Position numbers and translations under genes: made by a program. Shown here in pieces: positions 14,601 to 25,553 of a DNA stretch of 64,000 nt. The DNA is from Lytechinus variegatus (lineage: Eukaryota; Echinodermata; Echinoidea; Temnopleuroida; Toxopneustidae), in the NCBI RefSeq assembly GCF_018143015.1, contig NC_054740.1:17033190-17097189 (forward strand), given 5' to 3'. The notes under the pieces were generated by a model. The model was not told the DNA's origin. It saw only the letters and a list, made by a program, of their open reading frames with translations, and ran no database searches. Numbering within the stretch: position 1 is the stretch's first letter; each line of letters opens with the position of its first letter.

Positions 14601-17600
14601 TCACATTTTTGTTTGTCGTCTCTCTACAGGATCTACCTCCAAAGAAAGGTTTAATCCGAGGTGAATCAATACTGACAGGTTACCTGGTGAGACCGAGAGG
14701 AAAGAATAGCTGTGAACTATACTACGTCACACAATCAGACCCTAAAGGCAAGTATTACAATAGACCTTGGTATTGCCATGGTAATGGATGACCTGGTTAG
14801 GCTCTGGGCCATGGCTCAGTTCGGTGTTAAGTTTAGGAGAGGAAATTAAAGTTTAACGATTGTGGTCTTTTTATAGCTTTGTTTTCTAGACATTGTAGGA
14901 GAAAATACCTGCATCTATCATTTCTCTTATCAACCACTAATGCTATCTACATCACAAATACAGAAACCCATATTTTGTCAAAGGCTTGCATCAGATTTTA
15001 AGATATTTAAAAAAAGAATCCTCTGTGATTTGACTACTCTTCCCTGAGTGTATGTCTTTCTCTTTCCATGTGAATATTTTTACTCATACATATTAGCTAC
15101 ATTACTCTCTCTGCTTACATGTACATTCAATTGCAATCTTTCAACTTATGTTTAATTCACAAAAATCATTTCAGACCCCTTTTTTGAGGGGGGGGGGGGT
15201 CTGTATCATTACTGCTTCCACTCTCTCACATTTTTTCACCACATCATTCTCTTCCTCTTCCCCTTTGAACTCCATCTCTTGCACTATCTGTTATTCCCCT
15301 CCAGCTGTTCTTTCATCTTTCTTTCCTTTACCATGCATTCAACTCCTTCAACTCTCATATAGCACTTTCCATGCAGACACACCCTAATTGATAACCAGTA
15401 CTGATGTAGACACCAAAGTTGGTCATAGAATCAGGTTAATCACTCCCTCTTTACAATCCCCCTTTTAACCTACATCCCGTATCCATGGCGATGACCCAAA
15501 TGATGCCTGCCACTGGTAGAAATGTTTTTTAAATCAAACATGTCCCAGTTCTCCAAGACAATCAGTTTTACCCATCACCTTCCCATCAGTTCTGTGGTAG
15601 AGTGGCAGTGCTTTGACCCTGAGGTACAGAAGAACATTCTAAGAAAATAAATTAAATGAAAGTTTGGAGGAATAATGGAAAATTGATTGGTTTTGAAAAT
15701 TGAAAACAGAAAGTAATAATCTTACATCGAAAAATGAAATTTATGCTATAGGCACATTCAAATTTCTAGTTGGCCAGTTGGTTTATGCCTTTATAAATGA
15801 AGTATAATGTATACATGGTATAGATGGACATTCTTTCCGTTGACTCCAATACATAGAAATATGTAATTTCTTCAAAATTGTGCCACTGAGTGAAATTTTT
15901 ATTGAAAACTATTGGTGAATTAAAAAATAAAATCCCTAAATCTTCCAATCTGATCATTCCAAAGCAACAGTTATATTAGCATTCTACTCATGATCACTGT
16001 CAACATACATGTTTTCTTTCGCTTTTTTTCGGATTATCTTGATTAATCTAAGAAAATATTTTTATGTATACTCTTGAATTTAAAAAGGAAACAAATTCTA
16101 AGTAAAAGAAAAACAGGTTAGTAATATTAAAATATGTAATGGTCAGGTTATTGACTTATTCATTTGTGTAATGTAGTTGCTGTACATGTATTGAATGACT
16201 GCATCACAAAAGGCCAGTCACTCAAATTTATTGGATGATAATCTATTCTTTCCCGGAAGCCAGGCTCATGATGAATTTACTTCACATAATATCACACAGC
16301 CCAGATTGGTGAATGTTCATGTTATTGTAATTACTATTGATAAATAGGGATTTTCCCTGATTTATTTGTGCATTTACACTGGGAAAAAAAACTGTGCATA
16401 CTCATGCTAAAATGAAAATCTGCTATATTTATTCAAACTTGATATTTTGTGGTACCTGTAAAAGATTTCCGTATTCATTTTTTTAAATCATTTATAAAAA
16501 TTTCAAAGAAAACCATGTAGGTGATAAAATTAGTTTATAATTCAGTTTATAATAGAATAGATTCAATGCAGAGTATAATTGATTTCTTATAAAAATGATA
16601 ATGGTACCGGTATATAGTATTAATTTTGGGCAATGAGATACATCGCCTGCATATCTGAAATGAATGAATTACATTCTTGATTAGTAGGTCAAATTTCATT
16701 TGGGTCAGTGGTTTGCCAGTCAAAGTAGAGTGAGAGAGATAGAGAGAGAGATTGGATGAGAGATGAAAGTAGCAGAGGATGTAGCAGAAGACAATACAGG
16801 AAGAGACTAAAGAAGAAGAGGTAGAGGAAGAAGAAGAAATAAGAGCTAAAGCGAGAACTACATGTAGGTAAACAGGTACATAGGCCTACTTTTTAAAAAT
16901 AGATTATTGTGGCACTGTAGCTCTACTTGTATGAAAAAGAAGAAGCTGGGCATTCTGTAAGATACAAGAACAAATATATGTTTTCTAGATCAGGACTGAG
17001 AATAAAAGATATGTGTACTCTGTATTTTGTCTCTCAACCCTGGTACATGTATTTACAACTGTAGTATAACATTCGTATATTGACTTGAGCTTTACAGACC
17101 AGTATACATGTATCTGTAAATAGATAGGACATTAACTATATGGAGAAATAGAGAGAGAGAGGAAGAGAAAGGGATTGACGTAATAGCTATCCATTCATTG
17201 AGACTGAGATGTTATACTTTGAAGGCTGGGCAGGATGGGAAAAGTGGAAATAATCAATAAAATCAACACACAGACGGAACAGACTGTACAATGACATCAA
17301 CTATGGATTTCAATTCAACCAATTAGGCATAAAAAGAAACTTGCATACTGGGTGTATTGAGAGAATATTCACTCTTTTTCATGTCATGGCTCTCTCTCTA
17401 GTGGTATCTAAAAGGAGGTGTATTTACATTGGGCACGCCACTTGTTAATTTAATTAACTTGCCGAGTCTTGACTCTTATCTAGCACAGGTTGAGGTACTT
17501 TCAGCTCACCTTTTAAACTGATACAATTATGAATGATATAGGCCTTACAATTGGATTCGCTGATTGCCAAGTTGAGATATCCACAGCTCTTTAATTAATT

Positions 17601-20600
17601 TGAACAAAAATCATTGTGAAGTGATTTGAGCAGTCATATACTGGAATCACGCTCTGTAAATACCAATTATTATTATCATTTATTTATTACATATGATAAG
17701 GACAATAGAACATGGTGATTGAAATTATTAAACCAATGTTGCACCATCCTTGCTATTCATTGAGAATTTAACTGGCTTATTCACAATGCAATGCAATTTT
17801 ACAAGTATAGTATTACTGGTTTAATCTTGGAATACATAATGGTATACTCAAAGACATGTACGTGTATAAATGTACAGGTACATTTGTCTGTATTTGGGCA
17901 TGTAAATTTTCATCTGTGCTGTACTGCAGACAATTGAAAGTCTATGCATCATCTACAAGGCATGAATATTACAATTGTACTTTGTCAGTGCCTATTTTGA
18001 TGAATGAACTACATGTATAAATGTAATGTGGGGGGCGACCAGGCAGAACTAATTATTCTTTTTTGGACAAGGAAAGAGAAGACAATCATCACTTGACAAA
18101 GATAGAGTTCCTGTAGGTATAAAGGCAATCATTAATCATTAGAAACTTTAACAAATAGGAGCATTAAAGGGATAGGTCACTTTTCAAATAAATGGATGGA
18201 ATATATTGTAATAAAATTGATAACTGTACTGCTATAACTATTACAGCAACATCAGAAAATATGGTGAAGATATTGATGATAGTGATGATGATGTTGATGA
18301 TGATGATGATGATGGTGATGGTGATGATGGTGATGATGATAATGATGATGTGGTGGTGGTGGTGGTAGTGGTTAAAAATGATGATGATGATAATGATATA
18401 CCATGGCTTTAATCACCTAAACCTGTATCGTTCATGTATTGTTGGTTAATGGTTGTAAATCCTAAAGACACATTATTCCAGAATCCATGTGCATTTCATA
18501 TTGTTTTTTAATAGTCAATTAACTTGAACAGAAAAAAAGTGAGAAAAAAGTAGTATTAAAATGAGCGATGATATTGCATGTTGGGGTGGACTTGACCTTT
18601 AAATTTAACTACATGTTTGGTTTACATCCCTGTAATATTGCTAGTGCCTGTAAGTTTGCATACAATAGAACAATCCCTGTGAATGAAAATCTATTAATTT
18701 TCATCATCCATAATTTTCACAGAGTATTACATGTATTTTTATTAGTGGGGAGCTTATTGTAAAGACTTCCTTTTTTTCTCCCTTGAGAATTATAGGCCTA
18801 AATTACAGGTCTTGTTGTATATTTATATATTCTTGGATGACAAAATGTTAGGATATGTCACTAATTCACTGATAAACATTCCAACCCAGACAAAAAGCAA
18901 AACCAATAATAATTGATGTTTTATATTACAAAACACCATTATAATTGATTAAACTATTCAATTGCACATATTTGTAGAGCTTATGTCCTACTCTTCCATT
19001 TGATGCAACTAATGTGTTGATACATGTATTTCACACATGAGAAGAAAGAAAATAAACAGTACCAAAGAGTGATTTGGCATGTATCTGAATTTCATTTATA
19101 ATATCTCGTGTCTGGAAATGCTATTTCTCACTTTAACATTACACTCGATTAACAATGTATTTTCTTTCTTTCAGGATCAGTACCCAAATGGGCAGTAAAC
19201 AAAGTGGCACAGATAGTAGCTCCATCGGTAAGATATAAAATGTGGTACAGTAGCAATAGAGATTAGGTATTGAATGTGAAAAATTACTTAGTATGCAATG
19301 ACAAGGAATATAACCTTGATGTATTATATAGAAAAATGATGATAATAACACCAACATGCTTATACAGTGCATATCAAAAAAAAGTTTACACTTTGAAAAA
19401 AATCCTGTAAAATTATACATTTGTAATATCCTGAAGATTTTTCCACATTTTAACATTGGTACAGATTCATTTAAGCAAATGACAACATAACTGTCGAAAA
19501 ATATTTCCGCTTGAGTGAGCACCATTTACTTTTGAAAAGTTGGTGAAAAATGATTTGCGCAGAACTTTGAAATAGTTATGTAAATAAAAGTAGACCTTAA
19601 TCATGAAGAAAACATGGAATTCAGCTAGTAAAATTGATTTGAAGATATCTTTTACCTTTTTAAACTTGTTTCCTTGCCCAAAACACTACGAAGAGTGCAT
19701 TGCGCCCCGCCCAACTCCCCCACACACCGAGGCCATCCTGACGATATTTGCTTTACAATGAGCTGTGATTTACATGAAATGGCTTAGGCTTGATTTTGAT
19801 TTGGTAATCGTTGTCAAGCTTGGGAAAAATGTGGAGAAACAAGTATTAAAGGGGAATCCAACCCAAATAAAAACTTGTTTCTATAAGGAAAAGAAAAATC
19901 AGACAAGTTGATAGCTGAAAGTTTGAACAATATTGGACAAACAACAAGAAAGTTATGAATTTTTTAAAGTTGTAAATATTGGTAATCACTATACCCATGG
20001 AGAATTCAAATTGGCCACATATGGGATATCATAGTGATGTAAGGCAAGGACTACTCTTCCATGTACTCCAATACATATTATGGCTAAATTGTCATTTTCG
20101 AAAAAGTTTTATTTCAAATTATATTTTTCTTTCATGAGGACATAAAACAATATACTACCTGGGTTATATTTAGATTACTGCCCCAGGGGAATGGGTACTT
20201 AGGAGAAAACCACAAATCCCTGATAATTAAGTACATGGCCTATGGGAAAGTTGTCCTTGCCCCCTTGTCATAATTTACTTAGCCAGTTGCCAATTTGAAA
20301 TCTCCATAGTATTAGTGATTTCAATTTTAAAACATCAGCAACTTTCTTATTGCTTGTCCGATTTCTTTCAAACTTTCACCATTCTGTTTAATTTATTTTT
20401 CTCCTTCCCAACACACCATTTTATGGCCAAGGCTGGATTCCCCTGTAAATGAAAAATAAAATGTAAACACACTTTAAATGATAAAAACTCAGTGAAAAAT
20501 GCTGGAGATGTATGATATAAACTTTTGTTCAGATTCAGTTATGTCCTCAGATCCAGCTGGCACCAAAAGGGTAAAGGTTGTGCTTACTAAATGTTGAAAT

Positions 20601-23530
20601 TTCAATTCGGGTGGCAAAATTGTTACAAAATGCTTAAATGTATCTGTTTTATTTCAATTGACTAAAAGTGCAAGGGAAATGTATGAGAAATGTTTCGCAG
20701 GGTAAGTTTCGCAGGGTAAGTTTGATTTCACCCTTTCCCCTTGGCACAGCGTGAAAGCAAGCATTTCTGCACGAACAAATTTCTGCGAGCTTTACAAAAA
20801 TTGACAGTGCTCACTCAAATGTAACATTCTGTCAAAACTTTTTCTTTCGTTGGATAGATGAGATCTTAACCCAAGATTATGTGTGAAGAAATTACCCACA
20901 TGTTGTATATTTTTGAATTCCCAAGGCTTTTTCAGAGTGTAATTTTTTTTTTGATACGCACTGTATATAGCGCATTACACTGCCAAATGCGTCCCTACAT
21001 GTATGCGCTTAATTGGATATTATTACCCTGGCTTTAGCCCCACAGCGTTTTAAAGTGCTGTGGCATTTCAAGGAATAAATTCCTGCCAGGTACCCATTTA
21101 TCTCACTTGGGTCGAGTGCAGCACAATGTTGATAAATTTCTTGCTGAAGGAAATTACGCCATGGCTGGGATTCAAACCCGCGACCCTCTGTTTCAAAGTC
21201 CGAAGACTAATCCACTTGGCCACAACGCTCCACAGACTCTCCACAAGAAATAGTTTATCTGATTGCAAATTATCTAAATAATATTACTGTAATCAGTTTG
21301 TTTCATTTTCACTGCATACGCACATACCAGTAAATGTGTAACGAATATAACTGTACTTTCACCTCCAACTGTGACTGGCTGGCATATGGGAGAGATAGAC
21401 ACTTCATTTGTACTTCTCAGACAGCTGTAATATATCAAATTTTATGTTGATTATTCTTTTTTCAGCATCATTAATGGCAAGAAGAGTGATTGCTCTTGAT
21501 AAAATATGATTTTTGCTGGTAGATACGATAAGAACATTCTGAAATACCAATGAGACTGTTCCATGTTCCCTGAAGGGTAACACTTAAACTATTAAAATTT
21601 TTGCAAGATTATTCAATCTAACATCTAAAACACAAACATGAATTGTAATTCATTTGTGTTTTGGTAACATTTCTGCCAAAGATTATTTATGCAAATTGTG
21701 TTGACATGGTTTTTAATGAATTCTACAGTGTAGCTTAAATTAAAGTTCACCTTGTGAAATACAATGTAAGTTAGATTGTCAAGATCTCTACATGATTATT
21801 ACCTTAGATGCATTATACAGTTCGTCCCCCCCCCCCCAAAAAAAAAAAAAAAGATGAAACCGAAATATAGCGATTATTTATCATAACTTGATCATAAAAA
21901 CAATAGACAAATGACCTGTCATTATAAAGATTAGAGTCTTTTCTTCATCTGGTACAACATACAATATTTCTCATTCACAGATGAGTGAGTAATAAACATT
22001 TTCAAGAAAGGATACCAAAAGGTCATTTGGCAGGGGATATCTGAATTTCAAAAAGAAAACTACATTCTTAAAAAGTTCAATATCTGCTATTTACTTTGAT
22101 GCTTCAACAAACTTCTGTTCCTTTGAAACAATGCTTGTATTGCCAAAATTTCATTTAACAAACATGTTTTCACCACTTTCCCACCGAAGCTATTGCATGG
22201 TTAACAAAAGACTTTATGTATGGCTGATCATCAACAAAACGATTCATGAAACGTGGACATAAGAGTAATCAAGTATCACAGAACATGTCGTGCAAATTTC
22301 AGGCCACATGACCAAAGTCTAAGGTCAATGAACTTTGGCCATGTTAGTGGTAATTATTAGAGTGCTGTCATAACTTTCATAGTGTATGGATATAGCTGAT
22401 GAAATGTGGACATAGGGGTAATCAAGTATTAATGACAAGTCTTAGGTCACATGATCAGGGTCAAATGTCTTTTAGGGTCAATGAACATATTTTATCATTA
22501 AATGATTTTTTCATGTGTGTTTTTTGTGAATAATTATTTTATAGTTCAAAGTCAGCACTTCTGCTGTATTGAATTGCGTAATGCAGGTGAGACTGCCAGA
22601 GGCGCTCCACTTGTTTGTTTTCAAAATTCATGAAAGGATTTCTTAAAATTGCATGGACGCAACAGTTATTTTAACTCCAAAAGTTTCAATTCCATGATTC
22701 CTGTACAATGATAATGCATCACTTAATTTTCTCTGTGCGCTTTACATGTTGCTCATATGTCCCCAATATATTTCATACTTGGAAGTGGAAACGCCTAGGA
22801 TTCTGTATGCAACCTTTGGAACATCATATGTTATGGACAGTGCATGTCCTCTTATACTTTTAAGTGGATTATGCCTTCTCTAGGATTTACATATGATTAT
22901 TAACATGAGGTGTAATTTTTTTTCCAATATAAAACAATCACAATGGCAACAATTCACAGCAATATGGTACCATATTTCTGTTCAAGAAAATAATTGAAAA
23001 TAGACATGTGGTGATATTGTTTGAATGTACCATGCACATCTACCATATATGGATCAATATTACAGTATTTGTTGGGGGGGAGGGAAAATGGATATTAAAG
23101 AGTTCCTCTTTTAACAATTTATGCTTTAGGTTTTGATATGACTCAAAATATATTTTTATTTATTGCCAATATCTTGAAAAACATGTTTTGTGGTATTTCT
23201 ATGAATGTGCATTTATCAAATATCCATGAGATATATCTGTTATAGTAAGTGACACATTTTCCCCCTTCTTTGTCATGTTTGTGTGCCCAGGTGATGAAGT
23301 CATTACGTAAGGCATGTCTAGGCTATCAGAAATGGAAGAGCTCCCACAATCCTGGCTTCAAACCTTGGTTATACCCTGAGCAGGCTATGGAGAACCTGCC
23401 CCGTCTTGACGAGAAGGACATCCTAGCCAAGCAAGAGTACCCCTCTGATGACTCCCTTGATGAGACTGGGATGAAGGAAGAAGACTTCAACGATAGCAAT
23501 CTCATGGCAGAAGACAAGGAGGTTTTATGA
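2515..23530 (+). CDS. STARD10-like START-domain lipid transfer protein, 3' part of gene (join of four exons)
   Basis: The exons 2515-2618, 14630-14747, 19175-19227 and 23291-23530 join in frame to give the C-terminal 171 residues of a StAR-related lipid transfer protein. Residues KNRD followed by T-R-W-L, DPKGS-PKW-VNK, and the ending KPWL-PEQ match vertebrate STARD10 as I know it. STARD10 binds phosphatidylcholine and phosphatidylethanolamine in a START-domain pocket and moves them between membranes in the cytosol. The visible part covers the later strands and the long C-terminal helix of the START fold, then a tail rich in Asp and Glu. The N-terminal part of the domain and the start codon are outside the window. 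Junction phases are 1 (entering), 0, 1 and 0. The introns are 12.0, 4.4 and 4.1 kb and full of transposons. PCTP or STARD7 are less likely because the KNRD and DPKGS segments fit STARD10 better. Confidence 0.88.
5025..5058. repeat. Short hairpin
   Basis: Arms of about 14 bases, GCACCACGCCGTAC and GTACGGCGTTGTGC, pair with one mismatch around a short loop. The surroundings (5020-5400) are less AT-rich than the rest of the intron. It may be the end of an old MITE; no partner end was found. Confidence 0.4.
5529..5625. repeat. Short direct repeat around AACCCAGGGTAC / ACCCCAGGGTAC
   Basis: Two similar segments, TTTTGGTAACCCAGGGTAC and a second copy reading TTGGTACCCCAGGGTAC, lie about 75 bases apart on either side of an AT-rich spacer. 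Function is not evident. Confidence 0.35.
7090..8110. repeat. About 180 bp tandem repeat inside the 3.2 kb transposon
   Basis: The segment containing ACAAGGACAGTC, then a CCAAGATGGCTTCCAAAA-like stretch, then a GTTTGTTTAATA-like stretch recurs near 7220, 7407, 7581, 7761 and 7938. The spacing is 174-187 bases and the copies are diverged. It looks like a degenerate internal satellite of the transposon. Confidence 0.7.
9240..9370 (+). repeat. Fragment of the GTCTCACCTGC-family element end
   Basis: The segment TTAAGATTTGATGTTGAC followed by GCCGCCGCCGTCGGAAAAGCG is shared with the right end of the element at 36087-37194. It sits inside the 3.2 kb transposon, so it was either captured or is an ancestral shared part. 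Confidence 0.55.
10868..11286. mobile_element. MITE with TAGGGCTGTTATC ends
   Basis: The left end TAGGGCTGTTATC and right end GATAACAGCCCTA are inverted copies, and TTATCGATA-type words recur inside. It is about 419 bases and non-coding. Similar ACATGTA words flank both sides. Confidence 0.7.
12920..13063. mobile_element. MITE family c, copy 1
   Basis: 144 bases with inverted ends CTGGGGAGCGTTTCAT / ATGAAACGCTCCCCAG. Sub-terminal words ACTTGTCGGA and TTTTATCCGACAG are shared with copies at 34661-34823 and 41661-41817. Confidence 0.8.
13250..13423 (-). mobile_element. tRNA-derived SINE
   Basis: On the minus strand a tRNA-like head has an A box resembling TGGTTTGATGG (13402-13412) and a B box GGTTCAAATCC (13373-13383). 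It is followed by a body with CTGCACTCAACCCAAG and GAATGGGTAG. The same body follows the head at 21012-21233, so the two are one SINE family. Confidence 0.72.
14630..14747 (+). CDS. STARD10: STARD10 coding exon B
   Basis: A 118-base exon after CTCTCTACAG (AG at 14628-14629). The peptide starts DLPPKKGLIRGES and runs to YYVTQSDPK, then the first base of a split Gly codon. The donor is AAAG followed by GCAAGT, a GC-type donor. Using GC at 14748-14749 gives phase 1 and joins to the next exon as DPKGS-PKW, the family sequence. The nearby GTATTA would not keep the frame. Confidence 0.9.
16722..16860 (+). repeat. Purine-rich GA/AAG low-complexity tract
   Basis: Almost unbroken A and G on the plus strand, with GAGAGAGA and GAAGAAGAAG runs. 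It is simple sequence with no coding evidence. Confidence 0.7.
18270..18385 (+). repeat. (GAT)n / (GGT)n microsatellite
   Basis: An interrupted trinucleotide array of GATGATGAT, GGTGATGGT and GGTGGTGGT units. It would read as poly-Asp or poly-Met/Val, but no exon signals flank it. Confidence 0.85.
19175..19227 (+). CDS. STARD10: STARD10 coding exon C
   Basis: A 53-base exon between TTTCTTTCAG and GTAAGA. Two bases complete the split Gly codon; the peptide is SVPKWAVNKVAQIVAPS, and it ends in phase 0. This is the segment before the C-terminal START helix. The Tc1/mariner-like element starts only about 137 bases past the donor. Confidence 0.92.
19365..20963. mobile_element. Tc1/mariner-like non-autonomous element, copy A (interrupted)
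   Basis: Ends are CAGTGCATATCAAAAAAAAG on the left and TTTTTTGATACGCACTG on the right, both flanked by TA. That matches a TA target duplication. The same internal sequence forms copy B at 56388-57350. Copy A is longer only because a TTAA-type MITE (19846-20448) sits inside. No transposase frame remains. Confidence 0.82.
19846..20448. mobile_element. TTAA-type MITE nested in the Tc1/mariner-like copy A
   Basis: Ends are TTAAAGGGGAATCCAA and, on the right, TTGG-like then GGATTCCCCTGTAA, with long imperfect terminal inverted repeats. Words such as AAGAAAGTTATGA and GGACAAACAA are shared with the MITE at 47473-48064. The uninterrupted site exists at about 56855 in copy B, which confirms insertion. 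The right-hand TTAA has become GTAA. Confidence 0.8.
21012..21233 (-). mobile_element. tRNA-derived SINE, second copy
   Basis: On the minus strand the A box TGGCCAAGTGG (21212-21222) and B box GGTTTGAATCC (21168-21178) are spaced as in a tRNA. They are followed by CATGGCGTAATTTCC, TGCTGCACTCGACCCAAG and a GGGTACCTGGCAGG body. The body is shared with 13250-13423. I do not call it a functional tRNA because the cloverleaf 3' half is not maintained. Confidence 0.78.
22230..22623 (-). mobile_element. Fragment of the GTCTCACCTGC-family element
   Basis: Reverse complement of the left end of the element at 36087-37194: the shared terminal segment holds CAAGTGGA, GCCTCTGGC and GTCTCACCTGCAT. The inner part has degenerate copies of the tandem unit (TCAAGTATCA, AAGGTCAATGAACTTTGGCC). 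It is diverged and partial. Confidence 0.6.
23291..23530 (+). CDS. STARD10: STARD10 last coding exon, with stop
   Basis: The acceptor is TGTGCCCAG (AG at 23289-23290). The frame opens VMKSLRKACLGYQKWK, passes KPWLYPEQ and ends at TGA 23528-23530, giving 79 residues. The first half is the C-terminal amphipathic helix of the START domain. The rest is an acidic tail (DDSLDETGMKEEDFNDS) with Ser/Thr followed by acidic residues, which resemble casein kinase 2 sites. The mammalian protein has a CK2-regulated Ser in its acidic tail; equivalence of the site here is inference. Confidence 0.93.
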   Translation: MMKSLRKACLGYQKWKSSHNPGFKPWLYPEQAMENLPRLDEKDILAKQEYPSDDSLDETGMKEEDFNDSNLMAEDKEVL

Positions 23531-25187
23531 GGAGAATCTGTAGCTGTTGCCATGGCAATGTGATGGAGACTTCCATGTTGTGTCTGGAGATATTTTCAAC
23601 CAGTCTTGCTCTTCTTACTATGATTTTATTTCGCTAACTTACACAAGTGACTAAGTGGGGATATACTGTATTTACTTGTGAAACAGCTTTGACTTTACAA
23701 TTTTTACTTACAGTACTTCACAAAATTAAAAAGACCAAGGCCATATCTTGTCCTGGGAATAGCTTTGACTAGGCAAAGTTTAAAGTAACAAGAGATGAAC
23801 TCGGTCAAAGATAGCTGTGGGTAGGCACCTTTTCCGGTCTAAGACTCATTTCTCAGTGGGAATCCTGCCTAGTATCTTTACCTCACTTATCAGCATAGAG
23901 ATAAGAGTTTGGAAAGTGGGAAAGACAATGAGGGATTCAAAAGATGTTGCTTTGTTTATGTGCCTTAGTTGATGGAATGAATCATTTTGTCCTTCCCTCA
24001 TCAATGGATAATGATAGATATCCCTCCATGGCTATACTTCTTAATACATACTGTACATTGGAGTTGAGAGAGACTTGAAATAAGTTCCTGATTGGCAGGG
24101 TTAGAAATGCACGCTGGACTATGCCAAATCCTGTCTTCCATTAAGGAATAATGAATAATTAATCCCAAAGAGCTCATTTTCATGACATAAGTCACCTCTT
24201 CAATGTAGTATGTTCTGCAGACAATGTAGGTAATTGCAATTGATTAATAGACTAATTAGTGGTTGCTTTACTTTAAATGACTTGTGTTCAGATTGTGAGA
24301 AAAAAAAAATAGTTTTGATTTGTAATCGTTTACAACTTTCCCCCATTCTTAAAATGTGTATTTTCATTGTCCCATTGTAACAAGCATAAAGTATGAATAT
24401 GTAAAGTCATTCGCAATTATGAAATCAGTGTGTAAAGGTTGCTTGTTGCTGCAGCTTACATTTGTTTCAGTGAATAAAATTCTGAAAACAAATGGCAATA
24501 AGAGAATTTGATAATACACTGAATGACTATCATTTTAAGTGGGTATTGGACAAAGATGGGCTTCACCTTGACCTTGGCCTTAGTCAGAGAATGTGTAAAA
24601 ATACTATGGTAGAACTTTGAACTCCCGACCTTGGTATCCCAAGTATTGGACCAAGGCAATCATTCAACCAGGGCCTTGTCATGAATAAGTGGTACAATAC
24701 TGAATATTATTCAGTTAACTGTAATTTAGGGAAAACCATGTGCAGAATGAAAATAAGATCAAAATGCTCTGTTCCAGGGACCAAATGATTTTAGACCAAG
24801 TGTCTCCAACTTCAAATACTGAATTACCAATGGTGGATTTAATTTTGACTACATTATATTTATAAATTATGTTTTATAAATATTTCATGCCTTATATCTA
24901 ATTTAGCAGGAATATTGCGGAAAAGTCTAATAATCATTGGGCCTAATTTTGCAGTTGTTGGTATTTTTAAGAAAAAAAACTGTTTATGACGGCAAATTGA
25001 TTTACTGACAAAAAAATGGATCATAGCAATAATCATGTATTTGGCACACTGCAAAAAGCTTGCTTTCAATATCGGACCTTTTCTTTCTGCATTTATGTAA
25101 GCTTAAAAAATCAAGTGTAACTTACTAATGAAATTTGTATAAACCATGATTCAAACTATAGATTAAAACTAGGGATTCAAAACCGCC
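23531..25187 (+). other. Presumed STARD10 3' UTR and flanking sequence
   Basis: Non-coding sequence after the stop codon, AT-rich. The UTR length cannot be read from the sequence. An AATAAA occurs at 24473-24478. A tRNA-like pair of boxes near 24560-24660 is too weak to call. Confidence 0.5.
24473..24478 (+). terminator. Candidate polyadenylation signal of STARD10
   Basis: AATAAA about 0.94 kb after the stop codon. Other AATAAA words occur further on, so this is only the first clear candidate. Confidence 0.3.
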
Positions 25188-25553
25188 TTTGGGCGATTCC
25201 ACACTAGAACTTCAAAAATATCATAAATTTCAACATGCTTTCAATAAGTCATAAGTAGTGTAATATTTTACTATGATACCTAAATTTTATGAAAATTATG
25301 AGTTTTAACCAAAAGTGAAGACAGGTATAGTTTTTGGGGGGAGAACAATGGAATTTTAAATTTTCAATAATTTTGCTCATTGAATAGTCAAGTACAAATT
25401 CCACCTGAAACAATTATTTGCAAAGCAAGAGAAGATTGAAAATATTGCAGGTCAATAGAATAATATATCATTGATGGTTCCAAATAATATCTACAACATT
25501 TTCATGATCCATAATAGGGGCAGCCGTGATTTTTCCGAACCTAATTTTGGCAA

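Larger units (their letters stand above)
2619..14629 (+). other. STARD10 intron, 12.0 kb, transposon-rich
   Basis: Runs from the GTAACC donor to the CTACAG acceptor. It contains the large inverted-repeat element at 6631-9806, MITEs at 10868-11286 and 12920-13063, and a SINE at about 13250-13423. A 16-base G run lies near 4038-4053, a C run near 12101-12112 and a pyrimidine-rich tract at 12110-12230. TACATGTA palindromes are frequent. I found no other exon. Open frames in this interval (for example 3038-3247, 5526-5768 and 10145-10423) show no domain. Confidence 0.75.
14748..19174 (+). other. STARD10 intron, 4.4 kb, with a GC donor
   Basis: A GC-AG intron. It holds a G run at about 15188-15200, purine-rich (GA/AAG) sequence at 16722-16860, and a GAT/GGT trinucleotide array at about 18270-18385. 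I found no transposon boundaries or further exons. Confidence 0.7.
19228..23290 (+). other. STARD10 intron, 4.1 kb
   Basis: Runs from GTAAGA to CCCAG (AG at 23289-23290). It contains a Tc1/mariner-like element with a nested MITE, a SINE and a fragment of the GTCTCACCTGC-family repeat. A C run followed by an A run lies at about 21826-21853. No extra exon is seen. Confidence 0.75.

Noticed and set aside
18270..18385. GAT array as a possible poly-Asp coding exon
   Set aside because: No acceptor or donor in a fitting phase, and the STARD10 exons on both sides join correctly without it.
19139..19525. 128-codon open frame on the minus strand across STARD10 exon C
   Set aside because: It overlaps a well-supported exon and the end of a transposon, with no recognisable domain.
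24456..24670. tRNA-like A and B boxes on the minus strand near 24560-24660
   Set aside because: The B box GGTCGGGAGTTCAAAG is suggestive, but no cloverleaf can be drawn and the body does not match the SINE family seen at 13250 and 21012.
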